From: SAR202 cluster bacterium
GTDB lineage: Bacteria; Chloroflexota; Dehalococcoidia; Lucifugimonadales; VGZR01
DNA length: 60,980 nt
Direction of reading: 5' to 3'
Assembly: GCA_016872515.1 (NCBI GenBank)
Contig: VGZR01000013.1
Coordinates: 1-60,980, forward strand
Below the pieces are notes generated by a model. The model made no database searches. It saw only the letters and a list, made by a program, of their open reading frames with translations, and was not told where the DNA came from. The translations under genes and the position numbers were made by a program. This document shows positions 35,349-45,271 of the stretch, one piece after another. Every line of letters begins with the position of its first letter. Position 1 is the first letter of the stretch.

Positions 35349-35897
35349 ATGGCTAGAGTGCCTTATGCAGCCCGGATAGACCTGCCAGCCGACAAGAAGC
35401 ACATCTACGACCGCATCGCCTCCACACGGGGCTCCGTGCCCCGCGTGTTCCAGGCTCTGATGAACAGCCCGGAGGCCGCCGAGGCGGTCGCTGGGGTCGG
35501 CGAGTACCTGCGCTATAAGTGCCCGCTCGATGCGGTCATCCGCGAGACCGCAATCCTCAGCGTCGCCCGCGAGATGAACAACCAGTACGAATGGTCGCAG
35601 CATGAGCCGGTGGCCAGGAAGGCCGGCGTGCGGGAGGAAGTCATCGAGGCCATCCGGAGCGGCAAGGCGCCGATGGGCCTCCCAGCCAAAGAGGGCGTGT
35701 TCGTCCAGGCCGCTAGGGAGTTGGTGCGCACCGGCGTTGTGTCCGATAGAACGTTCCAGGCTGTGCACCATCTCTTAGGAACTCGCCTTACGGTGGATCT
35801 GGTCGTGACCATCGGCTACTACTCGATGGTCGCCAGGTGCATCAAGGCGCTGGATGTGGAGTTGGACGACGGGTTAAAGCCCGGACTGCCTATATGA
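35349..35897 (+). CDS. Carboxymuconolactone decarboxylase/AhpD-like family protein
   Basis: A 182-residue all-helical protein. The core motif AREMNNQYEWSQHEPVARKAG (about residues 77-97) carries the Glu and His of the CMD/AhpD active site but none of the redox Cys pair of AhpD peroxidase partners, so a peroxidase role is unlikely. GSVPRVFQALMNSPEAA is the conserved front segment. Relatives in catabolic gene sets are often annotated as 4-carboxymuconolactone decarboxylase-like without proof. AAAGGGAG lies upstream of the ATG. Confidence 0.85.
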   Translation: MARVPYAARIDLPADKKHIYDRIASTRGSVPRVFQALMNSPEAAEAVAGVGEYLRYKCPLDAVIRETAILSVAREMNNQYEWSQHEPVARKAGVREEVIEAIRSGKAPMGLPAKEGVFVQAARELVRTGVVSDRTFQAVHHLLGTRLTVDLVVTIGYYSMVARCIKALDVELDDGLKPGLPI

Positions 35898-36007
35898 TTC
35901 TATAGAGATGCTAAGCAAGGTCTGATAAAATTATCCGCAAGCTCGCCCATCTTTTCTGTATGCCCTAGGGATGGGACTTTCCTGACAGGTTTGGAGGCTC
36001 TTAACGC

Positions 36008-36724
36008 ATGGCGTCCGAAGCGCCCATCATCGTGGCGAACGACGTGGTCAAGACATATTACTCAGGCAAGGTGAGGGTAGAGGCCCTTCGCGGCATCAGC
36101 CTTTCCGTAGAGAAGGGCGAGATGGTGGCCGTGATGGGACCCAGCGGTTGTGGTAAGACCACTCTACTCAACTGCCTCTCAGGCCTCGACGAGATTGACG
36201 CGGGTTCCATCAGCATCTCTGGCAGCGAGCTAGCCAAGATGTCGGACGACCAGAAAACGCGCTACCGTGCCACGAAGATGGGCTACATCTTCCAGTCCTA
36301 CAACCTCCTGCCGGTGCTCACGGCGCGGGAGAACGTTGAGCTTCCCCTCCTTGTCGGTGGCACGACCCCCCGGACGGCACGGGAAAAGGCGATGACTGCC
36401 CTGGGCCTCGTCGGCCTCACCGAACGCGAGCATCACTACCCTTCGGAGCTTTCCGGCGGCCAGCAGCAGCGGGTCACCATCGCACGCGCCCTCGTCAACG
36501 AACCTGAGATCGTATGGGGTGACGAGCCGACGGGGAACCTGGACAGCGAGAACTCCGCGGAAATCATTGACCTGTTGGTCTCGCTGAACAAAAAGAACCG
36601 CCAGACGTTCATCATCGTCACCCATGCAGACGTCGTGGCCGCCCGTGCCCACCGTGTCGTGAGGATGCAGGATGGGCTGATCGTGAACGACGGCCGAAAC
36701 GGCGCAGGCCGCAAGGCACACTAG
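36008..36724 (+). CDS. ABC transporter ATP-binding protein (MacB/LolD type)
   Basis: A 238-residue ATPase with Walker A GPSGCGKTT (about residue 43), the signature [19 protein letters not shown] and Walker B IVWGDEPTGNLD, the last being diagnostic for the MacB/LolD/FtsE branch. The Walker B opening IVWGDEP has Trp-Gly where LLADEP is usual. It is followed 2 bases later by a giant FtsX-type permease, and the pair would form an exporter or mechanotransmission complex. The upstream region contains GATAAAATTATC at 35924-35935, which may be part of a promoter. Confidence 0.92.
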   Translation: MASEAPIIVANDVVKTYYSGKVRVEALRGISLSVEKGEMVAVMGPSGCGKTTLLNCLSGLDEIDAGSISISGSELAKMSDDQKTRYRATKMGYIFQSYNLLPVLTARENVELPLLVGGTTPRTAREKAMTALGLVGLTEREHHYPSELSGGQQQRVTIARALVNEPEIVWGDEPTGNLDSENSAEIIDLLVSLNKKNRQTFIIVTHADVVAARAHRVVRMQDGLIVNDGRNGAGRKAH

Positions 36725-36726
36725 CC

Positions 36727-39700
36727 GTGGACGAGCTTTTCGGTGTCCCCATAAGCACCATCACCATCGCCCTGCTGGTGATCTTCGCGTTCGTCGCCTT
36801 CTTCTTACTGCTTATCGCTGCCAGGGACTTCATTCTGGTGAAGATGGCCGCCCGCAACGCCTCCAGACGGCCGGCGCGCACGGGCCTCATCGTCTTCGGT
36901 CTCATGCTCGCCACCGCCATCATCTCCATCACCTTCACTACAGGCGACTCACTCACTTTCTCCATCAAGAAGGTCGCGACTGAATCGCTGCGTTCGCTGG
37001 ACGAGACGATCCGCATAGACGACGAGTCGGACGTCTGGGAGGGCAAGGCCGTCCCAGAGGACTTCCCTGAGGCCGTCTTCAACGCCATCGCGCCGACCTT
37101 GGATGCCGACCCAGACATAGACGCTGTGGTTCCGGCCTTGGTGCAGCAGGTGGCGGTCATCAACCCGCAGACCAACCTCTTCGAGGTCAACTCGCTGCTG
37201 ACCGGTGTCGACCCACAGCGGGCGCCGTGGCTCGAAGCCCTGACAGACAGCCAGGGAGCGCCAGTGGACCTCGGCAGTCTCGGCCCGAACGAGGTCTATC
37301 TCGACAAAGACGGCGCGGATGCCATCGGCGCCAGGCCCGGGGACGTGATTCAGGTCGCGCTCGGCCCCGGCGGCCTGACGGGGGTGACCGTCAGAGAGGT
37401 CGCCGACGGCTGGTACTTCAAGCGGCAGGGGACGGAACTCGTCATCATGATGCCCCTTGTCAGGGTCCAAGAAGCCTTAGGGAAGCAGGGGCAGCTCTCT
37501 TCAATCCTCATTTCCAACCGTGGGGATGCCCTGGCAGGTGTGGAACTGTCACAAAAGCTGGTTGACCGGTACGGCAAGATTCCAGCCATCAAAGATTCCG
37601 GCTTGGAATTGTTCCCGCTCAAGCAGACGGTAGTGGACGACGCCAATGAGGCCGGATCGCTGTTCGTTTCCTTCTTCACCACCTTCGGCCTCTTCTCCAT
37701 CGGCGTTGGGCTGCTCCTCATCTTCCTCATCTTCTCCATGCTGGCTGCGGAACGGAAGAGCGAGATGGGGATGGCACGGGCCGTCGGCATGCAGCGGCGT
37801 CATCTGGTGCAGATGTTCATGGCCGAAGGGGCCATCTACGGCCTAGGCTCAGCCGTAATCGGCGCCGTCATCGGCATGGGGTTGGGCGTGCTTCTCGTAA
37901 AAGTGTCGGCCGCGCTTTTCACAGACCTACCGGATGCCGACGATTTTACCCTGACGGCCCACATCGAGGCGAGCAGCGTGCTGGTCGCCTTCTTGGCTGG
38001 CAGCATCCTGACGTTGGTCACGGTGGGCTTAGCCTCCTGGCGCACCAGCAAACTGAATATCGTCAAGGCCATCCGCGGCATCCCCGACGTCCAGCCGGTC
38101 AAGGCTGGAAGGCGCACTCTTATTTTCGGCAGCATCCTCACCCTCTTGGGCCTTGTCATTCTTATCTCCGGCTACAACTCGGCCCAGTCCACCCTCTTTG
38201 GACTCGGCGTATCCCTGGTTCTCATGGGCCTAGGCATGGTCTTGCGGTGGTTCGGGGTCTTGCAACGGTGGGTGCTGACCATCGTGGGCGTCTTGCTCAT
38301 GGTCTATTGGCTGCTCCCTCCCAGTATCTACAACCGCATCAAGGAAGACTGGAACCAGGACTTCTCCATCTTCTTCATCTCGAGCTTCCTCGTCGTCATC
38401 GGAGCAGTCTTAGTTATCATCAACAACTCGCGTATCACTTTGGGCGTGATGGTCGGCACTATCGGGCGCTTCAAGCGTTTGACGCCTGTCGTCCGCTCGG
38501 CGGTGGCCTATCCCCTGCGGTTCGGCTTCAGGACCGGCCTCTCCATGATCATGTTCGCGGTGGTCGTCCTCTCCGTCACTGTCATGGCCGTCCTCATCGA
38601 GGGTTTCGCCAAGCTTTTCGACGACCAGGCGCGGCTCGGAGGCGGCTACCAGGTCGTCGGATTCGTCGAGAACGACCTCAACCCCATCCAAGACCTGTCC
38701 GCCACGGTGGAGGCAAACCCCGACCTAGGGTTCGTGGCCCGTGTGGACGGCAGACCCTCAGTCGGTACGTTTAGGAGCGTCTTCCAATCCGAGGGGGCGC
38801 TAACTGCTGTTAACCCCGACGATTTCAAAGGTGTCACCATCACCGGTGTGGACGATGATTTCTTAGCCTCGAACGACTTCGGTTTCACCCTCGCTACGTC
38901 GGAGTACACCATGGCCGACGGCAAGGTGGACGCCGAAAGACTCTGGCCCGACCTTCGGGATAAGCCAGGGCTGGCGGTCGTCAACGCGTTCATGCTCCCG
39001 GCCCGGAATAACTTTGGCTTCGAACCCCAGAGCGAACGGCTTCGGCTTGACGTGGAGGGCCTCTTTCTCGAGAACAAGACGATGGAGCCGGTCGAAGTCG
39101 CTGCCAAGGACTTGAAGAGCGGTGAGACCTTTACCTTGACGGTGGTGGGAGTATTGGATGAATTTGCCTCTCAGGGCGTCCTGCCCAACGGACTCTATGC
39201 CTCCACCCGCCTCTTCGATGCGGAACTGGACCGCGAAGTGGATCCAACGCAGGTTTTTTTCAACGTTTCGCCAGGGACTTCCGATGCCAAAAAGCGCATC
39301 AAGGCCGCCTTCTTCCAACACAGCGTAGAGACGATAGATATCGCGGAGACCATCGACCAGGTCCAATCCGCACAGCGCGGCATCTTCAACCTGCTTATCG
39401 CCTTCATGCTTTTGGGGCTTGTCGTGGGCATCGTGGCACTGGGCGTCATCAGCGCCCGCTCCGTGGTGGAGCGCCGGCATGAGATAGGTGTGCTTCGGGC
39501 CGTCGGGTTCTCCCGTGGCATGATCCGGTGGACGTTCCTCGCCGAGTCTTCGTTCATCGGTCTGATGGGCATCGGCCTTGGGCTGGGCCTCGGCCTACTG
39601 GTTTCTGTGAATGTGATGGCTGATATCCGCACTGATGAGCCGAACGCGCAGCTGGTGATCCCCTGGCTCAAGCTCGCACTAATCGGCGTGGGGGCGTATC

Positions 39701-39780
39701 TGTTCTCGCTGGTTACGACCGTTTTTCCAGCACAACAGGCGTCTCGAATCTCGCCCGCGACGGCCCTGCGCTACGAGTGA
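36727..39780 (+). CDS. FtsX/MacB-type ABC transporter permease (fused double unit)
   Basis: A 1017-residue membrane protein. It has an N-terminal helix (about 7-30) and a second near 55-75, a periplasmic domain to about 310, and a first FtsX core (FTTFGLFSIGVGLLLIFLIF, ERKSEMGMARAVGMQ) near 315-430. Further helices follow around 475-620, then a second periplasmic domain and a second FtsX core (ERRHEIGVLRAVGFSRGMIR) near 870-1000. The duplicated architecture replaces the usual homodimer. Substrate unknown; lipoprotein, antibiotic or peptide export are all possible. The GTG start is 2 bases after the ATPase stop. A two-component system follows 30 bases later. Confidence 0.88.
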   Translation: MDELFGVPISTITIALLVIFAFVAFFLLLIAARDFILVKMAARNASRRPARTGLIVFGLMLATAIISITFTTGDSLTFSIKKVATESLRSLDETIRIDDESDVWEGKAVPEDFPEAVFNAIAPTLDADPDIDAVVPALVQQVAVINPQTNLFEVNSLLTGVDPQRAPWLEALTDSQGAPVDLGSLGPNEVYLDKDGADAIGARPGDVIQVALGPGGLTGVTVREVADGWYFKRQGTELVIMMPLVRVQEALGKQGQLSSILISNRGDALAGVELSQKLVDRYGKIPAIKDSGLELFPLKQTVVDDANEAGSLFVSFFTTFGLFSIGVGLLLIFLIFSMLAAERKSEMGMARAVGMQRRHLVQMFMAEGAIYGLGSAVIGAVIGMGLGVLLVKVSAALFTDLPDADDFTLTAHIEASSVLVAFLAGSILTLVTVGLASWRTSKLNIVKAIRGIPDVQPVKAGRRTLIFGSILTLLGLVILISGYNSAQSTLFGLGVSLVLMGLGMVLRWFGVLQRWVLTIVGVLLMVYWLLPPSIYNRIKEDWNQDFSIFFISSFLVVIGAVLVIINNSRITLGVMVGTIGRFKRLTPVVRSAVAYPLRFGFRTGLSMIMFAVVVLSVTVMAVLIEGFAKLFDDQARLGGGYQVVGFVENDLNPIQDLSATVEANPDLGFVARVDGRPSVGTFRSVFQSEGALTAVNPDDFKGVTITGVDDDFLASNDFGFTLATSEYTMADGKVDAERLWPDLRDKPGLAVVNAFMLPARNNFGFEPQSERLRLDVEGLFLENKTMEPVEVAAKDLKSGETFTLTVVGVLDEFASQGVLPNGLYASTRLFDAELDREVDPTQVFFNVSPGTSDAKKRIKAAFFQHSVETIDIAETIDQVQSAQRGIFNLLIAFMLLGLVVGIVALGVISARSVVERRHEIGVLRAVGFSRGMIRWTFLAESSFIGLMGIGLGLGLGLLVSVNVMADIRTDEPNAQLVIPWLKLALIGVGAYLFSLVTTVFPAQQASRISPATALRYE

Positions 39781-39810
39781 AGTGCCGGTAGCGGTCCACG
39801 GGAGGGGTGG

Positions 39811-40509
39811 TTGGCCACGACGAAGGTCCTGGTAGTCGAAGATGAGGTCAACCTCCTCGAGGCGGTGAAATACAACCTCGGGCGGGAGGGCTACACCGTG
39901 CTCACCGCTTCCGACGGCCAGCAGGGATGGGAGTTCGCACGCGCTGCAGAGCCTGATCTAGTCATCCTGGATATCATGCTTCCCAAGCTCGACGGCCTCG
40001 AGGTATGCCGGATGTTGCGCAAGCAGTCGGACGTGCCTGTTTTGATGCTGACGGCCAAGACCCAAGATGTGGACCGTGTCGTGGGGCTAGAGGTGGGCGC
40101 GGACGATTATGTTTCCAAGCCTTTCAGCATGCGGGAACTCATGGCCCGGGTACGGGCGCTCCTCCGCCGCGCGCGGACTGCCCAAAAGCGCACCGATGGT
40201 GCGGAGCGTGAAATCGTGATGTCCGGCGATCTTGAGGTGGACACCGCTAGTCACGTCGTCCGGCTCGGAGGCCTGCCCCTTGAACTGAAGCCCCGCGAGT
40301 TCCAACTCCTGGCTCTTCTCATGTCGAACAAGGGTCGTGTGCTCACCAGAGACCATGTCCTTGAGCGGCTCTGGGGCCACGACTACATCGGAGACAGTCG
40401 GACCGTGGACGTGCATATACGCTGGCTGAGAGAGAAAATCGAAACCGATCCCGCTACTCCCAGGCGCATTGCGACCGTCCGCGGAGTCGGGTACCGGTTC
40501 GAGGGGTGA
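39811..40509 (+). CDS. phoB: Phosphate-regulon response regulator (PhoB/PhoP, OmpR family)
   Basis: A 232-residue transcription factor. The receiver domain (about 1-120) shows the acidic pocket VVEDE, phospho-acceptor Asp54 in VILDIMLP, LTAKTQ and the conserved Lys in YVSKPFS. The C-terminal winged helix (about 135-230) has LKPREFQLLALLMSNKGRVLTRDHVLERLWGHDY and the final RTVDVHIRWLREKIE...TVRGVGYRFEG. TTG start, preceded by GGAGGGG. Its stop overlaps the GTG of the kinase gene. An adjacent PHO-box array and pst genes identify it as the phosphate regulator. Confidence 0.93.
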   Translation: MATTKVLVVEDEVNLLEAVKYNLGREGYTVLTASDGQQGWEFARAAEPDLVILDIMLPKLDGLEVCRMLRKQSDVPVLMLTAKTQDVDRVVGLEVGADDYVSKPFSMRELMARVRALLRRARTAQKRTDGAEREIVMSGDLEVDTASHVVRLGGLPLELKPREFQLLALLMSNKGRVLTRDHVLERLWGHDYIGDSRTVDVHIRWLREKIETDPATPRRIATVRGVGYRFEG

Positions 40510-42263
40510 GGTTTCCCAAGTCTCTCCAGTGGCGCATCGCCATCGCCTACACCGTCCTTATCTTCGCCACGATGGGAGCGGTGAGCCTCTACCTGGTCAC
40601 ATTCATAAGGAGCAGCTATGTCCGGGACCTCGATGCCCGCCTTGCTCAAGAGGCGGCACTGGCGGTGGACGCGGTGGACGACCATTTCACTGACCCGGCC
40701 TATGCCGCGGACCTTGATGCGCTCGCAGAACGGCTGAGCATCGCCTCCCAAGCCCAAGTCACCGTGGTAGATGCTGCAGGCAAGGTGTTGGCAGACTCCA
40801 GCGAAGGGCCCCTCGTGGCCGAAGCCCTCCTCGCCCGACCTGAAATCAGGGATGCCATCAACGCCGGCAGGGGTTCAGATGTCCGGCGGGACTCGGAGGG
40901 TAACGACGAGGTGCGTTATGCGGCGGCGGCGATCGTCATCGGCAACGAAACCCGAGGAGCCGTACGCATAGCCGCGCCCACGTCCGAAGTCCAGGGCAAC
41001 GTCAACCGCATCGTCACTACCATCGGCATCTCAGCTGGCGCGGTGGCCCTCCTCTCCGTTGCTCTCGGCTACTACATCGCGCACAGGACATCCCGGTCTG
41101 TCCGCTCCGTCACCAGTGGCGCCCGCCGCCTCGCAGACGGCGACCTTGAGCACCGGGTCACTGCATCCGGCACCGATGAGACCCGCGACATGGCAGAGGC
41201 TTTCAACAAGATGGCGACGAGGATCCGCGATGTCGTCCGCGACCTCGACAGCGAAAGCGGCCGACTTAAGGTGGTCCTCGACACGATGGTGGACGGCGTC
41301 TTGGTTGTAGACTCTGAGGGTGTGGTTGTACTGATTAACGCGTCGGCTTCCGAACTCCTGGGCGTGAGGGCAGAAGCTGTCGGCTCGCGGTTCGCCCAGA
41401 CGGTAAGAGACCACGACCTGCAGCGGCTTGTCTCTACTGCGCAAGCGCGTATGGCCGCCACCCAAGATGAGGTTGCACTTCTGCGTGGCCGGCGTGTCGT
41501 GAGCGCTGTGGCGACACCGTTGGCCCAAGGAAGCACTCAAGGAGTCCTTCTGACCCTTCACGACCGCACCGAAACCCGCCGCCTGGAAGAGACGCGCAAG
41601 GAGTTCGTCACCAACGCCTCGCACGAGCTCCGCAGCCCCCTGGCCTCCATCAAGGCGATAGTGGAAACGCTTGAAGGCGGCGCTCTCGCAGATCCGGCCA
41701 TCGCCAGCGACTACCTCAGCCGTGTGCGCCGGGAGGTGGACCGCATGGCTGCCCTGGTAAGTGACCTCCTTGAACTCTCCCGCCTGGAGAGCGGCCAATT
41801 CCGCCTTCAACAATTGGCACTGGATCCAAAGGACCTGGTGGATGAGATACTCTCCCGTGTTCAGGAGCGAGCTAAAGCCGCAGGAGTCACTCTGGAGTCA
41901 GTTGTCCCTCAGGATATGCCCCCTGTACTGGGCGACGAGCAAAAACTTGTCCAGGCCATGTTTAACCTGATGGACAATGCATTGAAATACACACCCAAAG
42001 GAGGACGCATCACCCTATCGACGCAGAGCCAGGGCAAGCTCGTCAGGTTCAGCGTCAGGGATACCGGCGCCGGCATTGCGCCCCAGGATCTTCCTCACAT
42101 CTTCGAACGCTTCTACAAGGCTGACCGTTCTCGCAGGGACGGCGGCACAGGCCTGGGTCTAGCTATCGTCAAGCACACGGTGCAGGTGCATGGCGGTAAT
42201 GTAAGTATAGATAGCCGCTTGGGTGCTGGTACTACGGTCGCATTCACGGTTCCGGTGGCCTAG
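40506..42263 (+). CDS. phoR: Phosphate-regulon sensor histidine kinase (PhoR-like)
   Basis: A 585-residue membrane kinase: TM1 (about 11-33), an extracytoplasmic sensor loop to about 165, TM2 (about 170-192), HAMP (about 193-245), a PAS-type domain (about 255-360), a HisKA domain with phospho-acceptor His373 in SHELRSPLASIK, and an HATPase domain with DNALKYTPKGG, DTGAGIAPQDLPHIFERF and GGTGLGLAIVKH. The GTG start overlaps the regulator stop by 4 bases, so the pair is translationally coupled. Placed directly before the pst operon, which supports the phosphate assignment. Confidence 0.93.
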   Translation: MRFPKSLQWRIAIAYTVLIFATMGAVSLYLVTFIRSSYVRDLDARLAQEAALAVDAVDDHFTDPAYAADLDALAERLSIASQAQVTVVDAAGKVLADSSEGPLVAEALLARPEIRDAINAGRGSDVRRDSEGNDEVRYAAAAIVIGNETRGAVRIAAPTSEVQGNVNRIVTTIGISAGAVALLSVALGYYIAHRTSRSVRSVTSGARRLADGDLEHRVTASGTDETRDMAEAFNKMATRIRDVVRDLDSESGRLKVVLDTMVDGVLVVDSEGVVVLINASASELLGVRAEAVGSRFAQTVRDHDLQRLVSTAQARMAATQDEVALLRGRRVVSAVATPLAQGSTQGVLLTLHDRTETRRLEETRKEFVTNASHELRSPLASIKAIVETLEGGALADPAIASDYLSRVRREVDRMAALVSDLLELSRLESGQFRLQQLALDPKDLVDEILSRVQERAKAAGVTLESVVPQDMPPVLGDEQKLVQAMFNLMDNALKYTPKGGRITLSTQSQGKLVRFSVRDTGAGIAPQDLPHIFERFYKADRSRRDGGTGLGLAIVKHTVQVHGGNVSIDSRLGAGTTVAFTVPVA

Positions 42264-42309
42264 TACAGGCTGGTGTCATGCGACACGTCGAGCCACCACG
42301 ACCACGCGT

Positions 42310-42358
42310 TAATCATCTGTTAACAGAGTGTTAACAGTCCGTTTAACCAACTTAAAGC
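42310..42358 (+). promoter_or_regulatory. PHO box array upstream of pstS
   Basis: TTAATC at 42310, TTAACA at 42321, TTAACA at 42332 and TTTAAC at 42343 are spaced exactly 11 bases apart, with a weaker TTAAAG at 42353. This is the phased direct-repeat layout of PhoP/PhoB binding sites, in the Gram-positive TT(A/T/C)A(C/T)A style. A -10-like TACAGT follows at 42368-42373, so the array replaces the -35 element. Confidence 0.8.
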
Positions 42359-42413
42359 CTCAGCCTCTACAGTGGAGTTATTGGTGCAACAGGGCTGGTG
42401 GGGTTCCAGAAGC

Positions 42414-43409
42414 ATGAGTGGGCATAGCCAGGCTAAGGCTGGTTTTCACACTCTCGGACAGGCCACGTGGCTCGTCTTGCTTTGCACTCTTGTCGCAGCT
42501 GCCTGCGGGGGAAGCTCCAGCGTTGGAGAGAGAACCTCTACCCCAACAACGGCCGCTCCGACCGACCAAGCCTCCTCTCTCAGTGGCACTATCGAGATAG
42601 ACGGCTCCAGCACCGTCTTCCCCATCACTGAGGCCATCGCCGAAGAGTTCCGCAAAACTTACCCGAACGTCCAGGTGAACGTTGGCGTCTCTGGCACCGG
42701 CGGCGGCTTCAAGCGGTTCGCCGCTGGAGAGACCGACATCTCCGATGCCTCCAGGCCTATCAAGCAGGCCGAAGCCGACGACGCGGCCAAGAACGGCGTC
42801 GGATTCGTCGAATTCAAGATTGCCATTGACGGATTGTCGGTCGCGGTCAACCCCTCCAACGACTTCGTGGACTGCCTCACGGTCGCCGAGCTCAAGGCTA
42901 TCTGGTCCCCCGACAGCACCATCAACAACTGGAAGGAGGTCCGGCCGGACTTTCCGGATCAACGCTTGCGCCTATACGGACCTGGGACTGACTCCGGCAC
43001 CTTCGATTACTTCACTGAGGTCATCGTCGGGACCGCAAGGTCAAGCCGTGCTGATTACACTGCGTCAGAGGATGACAACGTTCTTGTCCAAGGCATCGGG
43101 GGCGATAAGGATGCCCTTGGCTACTTCGGTTATGCTTACTACGTCGAGAACCCCGGGAAGCTGAAGGCTGTCGCCGTGGATGGCGGCTCCGGATGTGTGC
43201 TGCCTAGCGAAACCAAAATCCGCAGCGGCGGGTACGCCCCACTGTCCCGTCCTATCTTCATCTATGCCAAGAAACAAAGTTTGGAGCGTCCAGAGGTCAA
43301 GGCGTTCATTCAGTTTTTCATGGAGAGCGGCAAGGAGTTGGTCGAGGAGGTGGGCTACATCCCCCTTACGGACCAGGAGTACGCCGACAATCTCTCCCTC
43401 TTACGCTAG
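42414..43409 (+). CDS. pstS: Phosphate ABC transporter substrate-binding lipoprotein
   Basis: A 331-residue extracytoplasmic phosphate-binding protein. A signal peptide ending in VAAAC (lipobox; Cys about 31 residues in) and a Ser/Thr-rich tether are followed by the PstS fold: [20 protein letters not shown] with phosphate-binding Ser/Thr, [26 protein letters not shown], and [13 protein letters not shown]. The start is uncertain. I use ATG 42414 because the PHO box and -10 element place the transcript start near 42380; GTG 42384 and GTG 42372 are in frame upstream. Confidence 0.93.
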   Translation: MSGHSQAKAGFHTLGQATWLVLLCTLVAAACGGSSSVGERTSTPTTAAPTDQASSLSGTIEIDGSSTVFPITEAIAEEFRKTYPNVQVNVGVSGTGGGFKRFAAGETDISDASRPIKQAEADDAAKNGVGFVEFKIAIDGLSVAVNPSNDFVDCLTVAELKAIWSPDSTINNWKEVRPDFPDQRLRLYGPGTDSGTFDYFTEVIVGTARSSRADYTASEDDNVLVQGIGGDKDALGYFGYAYYVENPGKLKAVAVDGGSGCVLPSETKIRSGGYAPLSRPIFIYAKKQSLERPEVKAFIQFFMESGKELVEEVGYIPLTDQEYADNLSLLR

Positions 43410-43430
43410 CCGTTTGCATTTGCATAGGTA

Positions 43431-44390
43431 ATGGACGCTTCCATCCGCGAATCAATGGACGCCGCCACAGGCCCACCCGAGTCTGGCGTGGCGGGACAGT
43501 TCCGCCGCAAACGCCCTAGCGTCCTGCAGGGCAAAATTATCAAGTGGCTGTTCTTCCTGTGCGCATTGGTTTCCGTTCTGACCACGGTTGGCATCATGAT
43601 CAGCCTAGTCTCCCAGGCCTGGAGCTTCTTCTTCGAAGTCTCCGTCTGGGAGTTCATCACCGGCACCCGCTGGTCCCCCATCCTGAAGCCCGAGTCCTAC
43701 GGAGTGCTCCCACTGGTGTCCGGTACGCTCCTTGTCTCGGCTATCGCAGCGGCGGTAGCCCTGCCCGTGGGACTTGCCACATCCATCTTTTTGGCCGAGT
43801 ACGCGCCGGACAAGATGCGCCGCATCGTCAAACCCGTTCTGGAGATCCTGGCCGGCGTCCCGACCGTGGTCTATGGCTACTTCGCCCTCACCTTCGTGAC
43901 GCCTCAACTTCAAAAGGTCATCCCTGACCTAGTGGTCTTCAATGCCCTGAGCGCCGGCATCGTGATGGGTATCATGATTATCCCCTTGGTCTCGTCGCTG
44001 AGCGAGGACGCGATGATAGCCGTGCCCCGCTCGCTGCGCGAAGCCGCATACGCCCTTGGGGCCACCCGCCTGGAAGTGTCCTTGAAGGTCGTTGTGCCCG
44101 CGGCCCTATCCGGCATCGTCGCTTCCTTCATCCTGGGTATCTCCAGGGCCGTCGGCGAAACGATGCTTGTGACTTTGGCCGCCGGCGCCACGCCGCGGCT
44201 GACCGCGAACCCTCTCGAAAGTATCCAGGCCATGACCTCGTACATCGTCCAACTCAGCCTCGGTGAAGCGCCACACGGCTCTCTGGAATACAACACCATC
44301 TTTGCCGTCGGCATTCTGTTGTTCCTCATGACCCTGGCTTTGAGTATCCTCGGCTTCTGGATTGTCCGGCGTTGGAGGCAACAGTACTAA
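43431..44390 (+). CDS. pstC: Phosphate ABC transporter permease PstC
   Basis: A 319-residue inner-membrane permease with six predicted helices after a 45-residue cytoplasmic N-terminus. Visible features are TM1 ([19 protein letters not shown]), the segment [31 protein letters not shown] and the EAA loop [29 protein letters not shown] that contacts PstB. It pairs with PstA to form the channel. It lies 21 bases after pstS, and its stop overlaps the pstA start. Confidence 0.95.
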   Translation: MDASIRESMDAATGPPESGVAGQFRRKRPSVLQGKIIKWLFFLCALVSVLTTVGIMISLVSQAWSFFFEVSVWEFITGTRWSPILKPESYGVLPLVSGTLLVSAIAAAVALPVGLATSIFLAEYAPDKMRRIVKPVLEILAGVPTVVYGYFALTFVTPQLQKVIPDLVVFNALSAGIVMGIMIIPLVSSLSEDAMIAVPRSLREAAYALGATRLEVSLKVVVPAALSGIVASFILGISRAVGETMLVTLAAGATPRLTANPLESIQAMTSYIVQLSLGEAPHGSLEYNTIFAVGILLFLMTLALSILGFWIVRRWRQQY

Positions 44391-45271
44391 TGAGGGCCTC
44401 AACGACCCAACTCAACCATCGTCTCACGTACCGCAAGAGCATCGGGACCGTTTCTTATTTCCTGTTCCTGGCTGCAGTACTCATCGGCATCTTGGGCCTC
44501 TTAGTGCTCCTCGCACAGGTCATCGTCGAGGGCTCGCCTTGGCTCAACGGACACTTCTTTTCCAGCTACCCATCCCGCCACGCCGAAGAAGCAGGGCTTA
44601 AGTCTGCACTTTTCGGCACGTTGTGGGTGATGGGACTGGTCGCCCTCTTCACGGTCCCCATCGGCGTGGGCGCCGCTATCTATCTGGAGGAGTATTCTCG
44701 CAAGAACTGGTTCTCCACCATCGTCGAGATCAACATCTCCAACCTGGCGGGTGTCCCGTCTATCGTGTATGGCCTCCTGGGACTAGCGCTGTTCGTCCAG
44801 TGGATGGCCATGGGCCGCAGCGTGCTGGCCGGAGCCTTGACCCTGACCCTCCTGGTACTACCTATCGTGATAATGACCTCCAGAGAGGCCATCCGCGCCG
44901 TGCCGAACGCCTACCGGCAGGCGGCCTACGCTCTGGGGGCCGACCAGTGGCAGGTCGTCCGAAGAGTTGTGCTGCCTTCTTCGCTTCCAGGTATCCTCAC
45001 GGGAACGATACTCGCCATGTCCCGCGCCATTGGCGAGGCTGCGCCTGTCATCGCCATCAGCGCCCTGGTCTATCTCACTTTCATCCCCACGGATCCGCTG
45101 GACCGCTTCACCGTTCTTCCCATCCAAATATTCAACTGGGTCTCCCGCCCTCAGGATGAGTTCCGTGGGCTTGCCGCAGCTGGCATCCTTGTCCTCCTCG
45201 TAATCCTCCTGTCCATGAACGCAATCGCCATCGTCTTGCGCAACAAGTACCAGAAGAGGTCAGAAGAGTGA
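44390..45271 (+). CDS. pstA: Phosphate ABC transporter permease PstA
   Basis: A 293-residue permease with six predicted helices. TM1 is [54 protein letters not shown] and the EAA-type loop [31 protein letters not shown] match PstA. The ATG at 44390 overlaps the pstC TAA in TAATG, with GGAGG upstream; the in-frame ATG at 44372 is less likely. The stop overlaps the pstB start in the same way. Confidence 0.95.
   Translation: MRASTTQLNHRLTYRKSIGTVSYFLFLAAVLIGILGLLVLLAQVIVEGSPWLNGHFFSSYPSRHAEEAGLKSALFGTLWVMGLVALFTVPIGVGAAIYLEEYSRKNWFSTIVEINISNLAGVPSIVYGLLGLALFVQWMAMGRSVLAGALTLTLLVLPIVIMTSREAIRAVPNAYRQAAYALGADQWQVVRRVVLPSSLPGILTGTILAMSRAIGEAAPVIAISALVYLTFIPTDPLDRFTVLPIQIFNWVSRPQDEFRGLAAAGILVLLVILLSMNAIAIVLRNKYQKRSEE

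Noticed and set aside
42310-42358. Phased repeats as a small CRISPR or origin iteron array
   Set aside because: Units are six bases at 11-bp phase directly upstream of pstS and downstream of phoR, which fits a PHO box far better.
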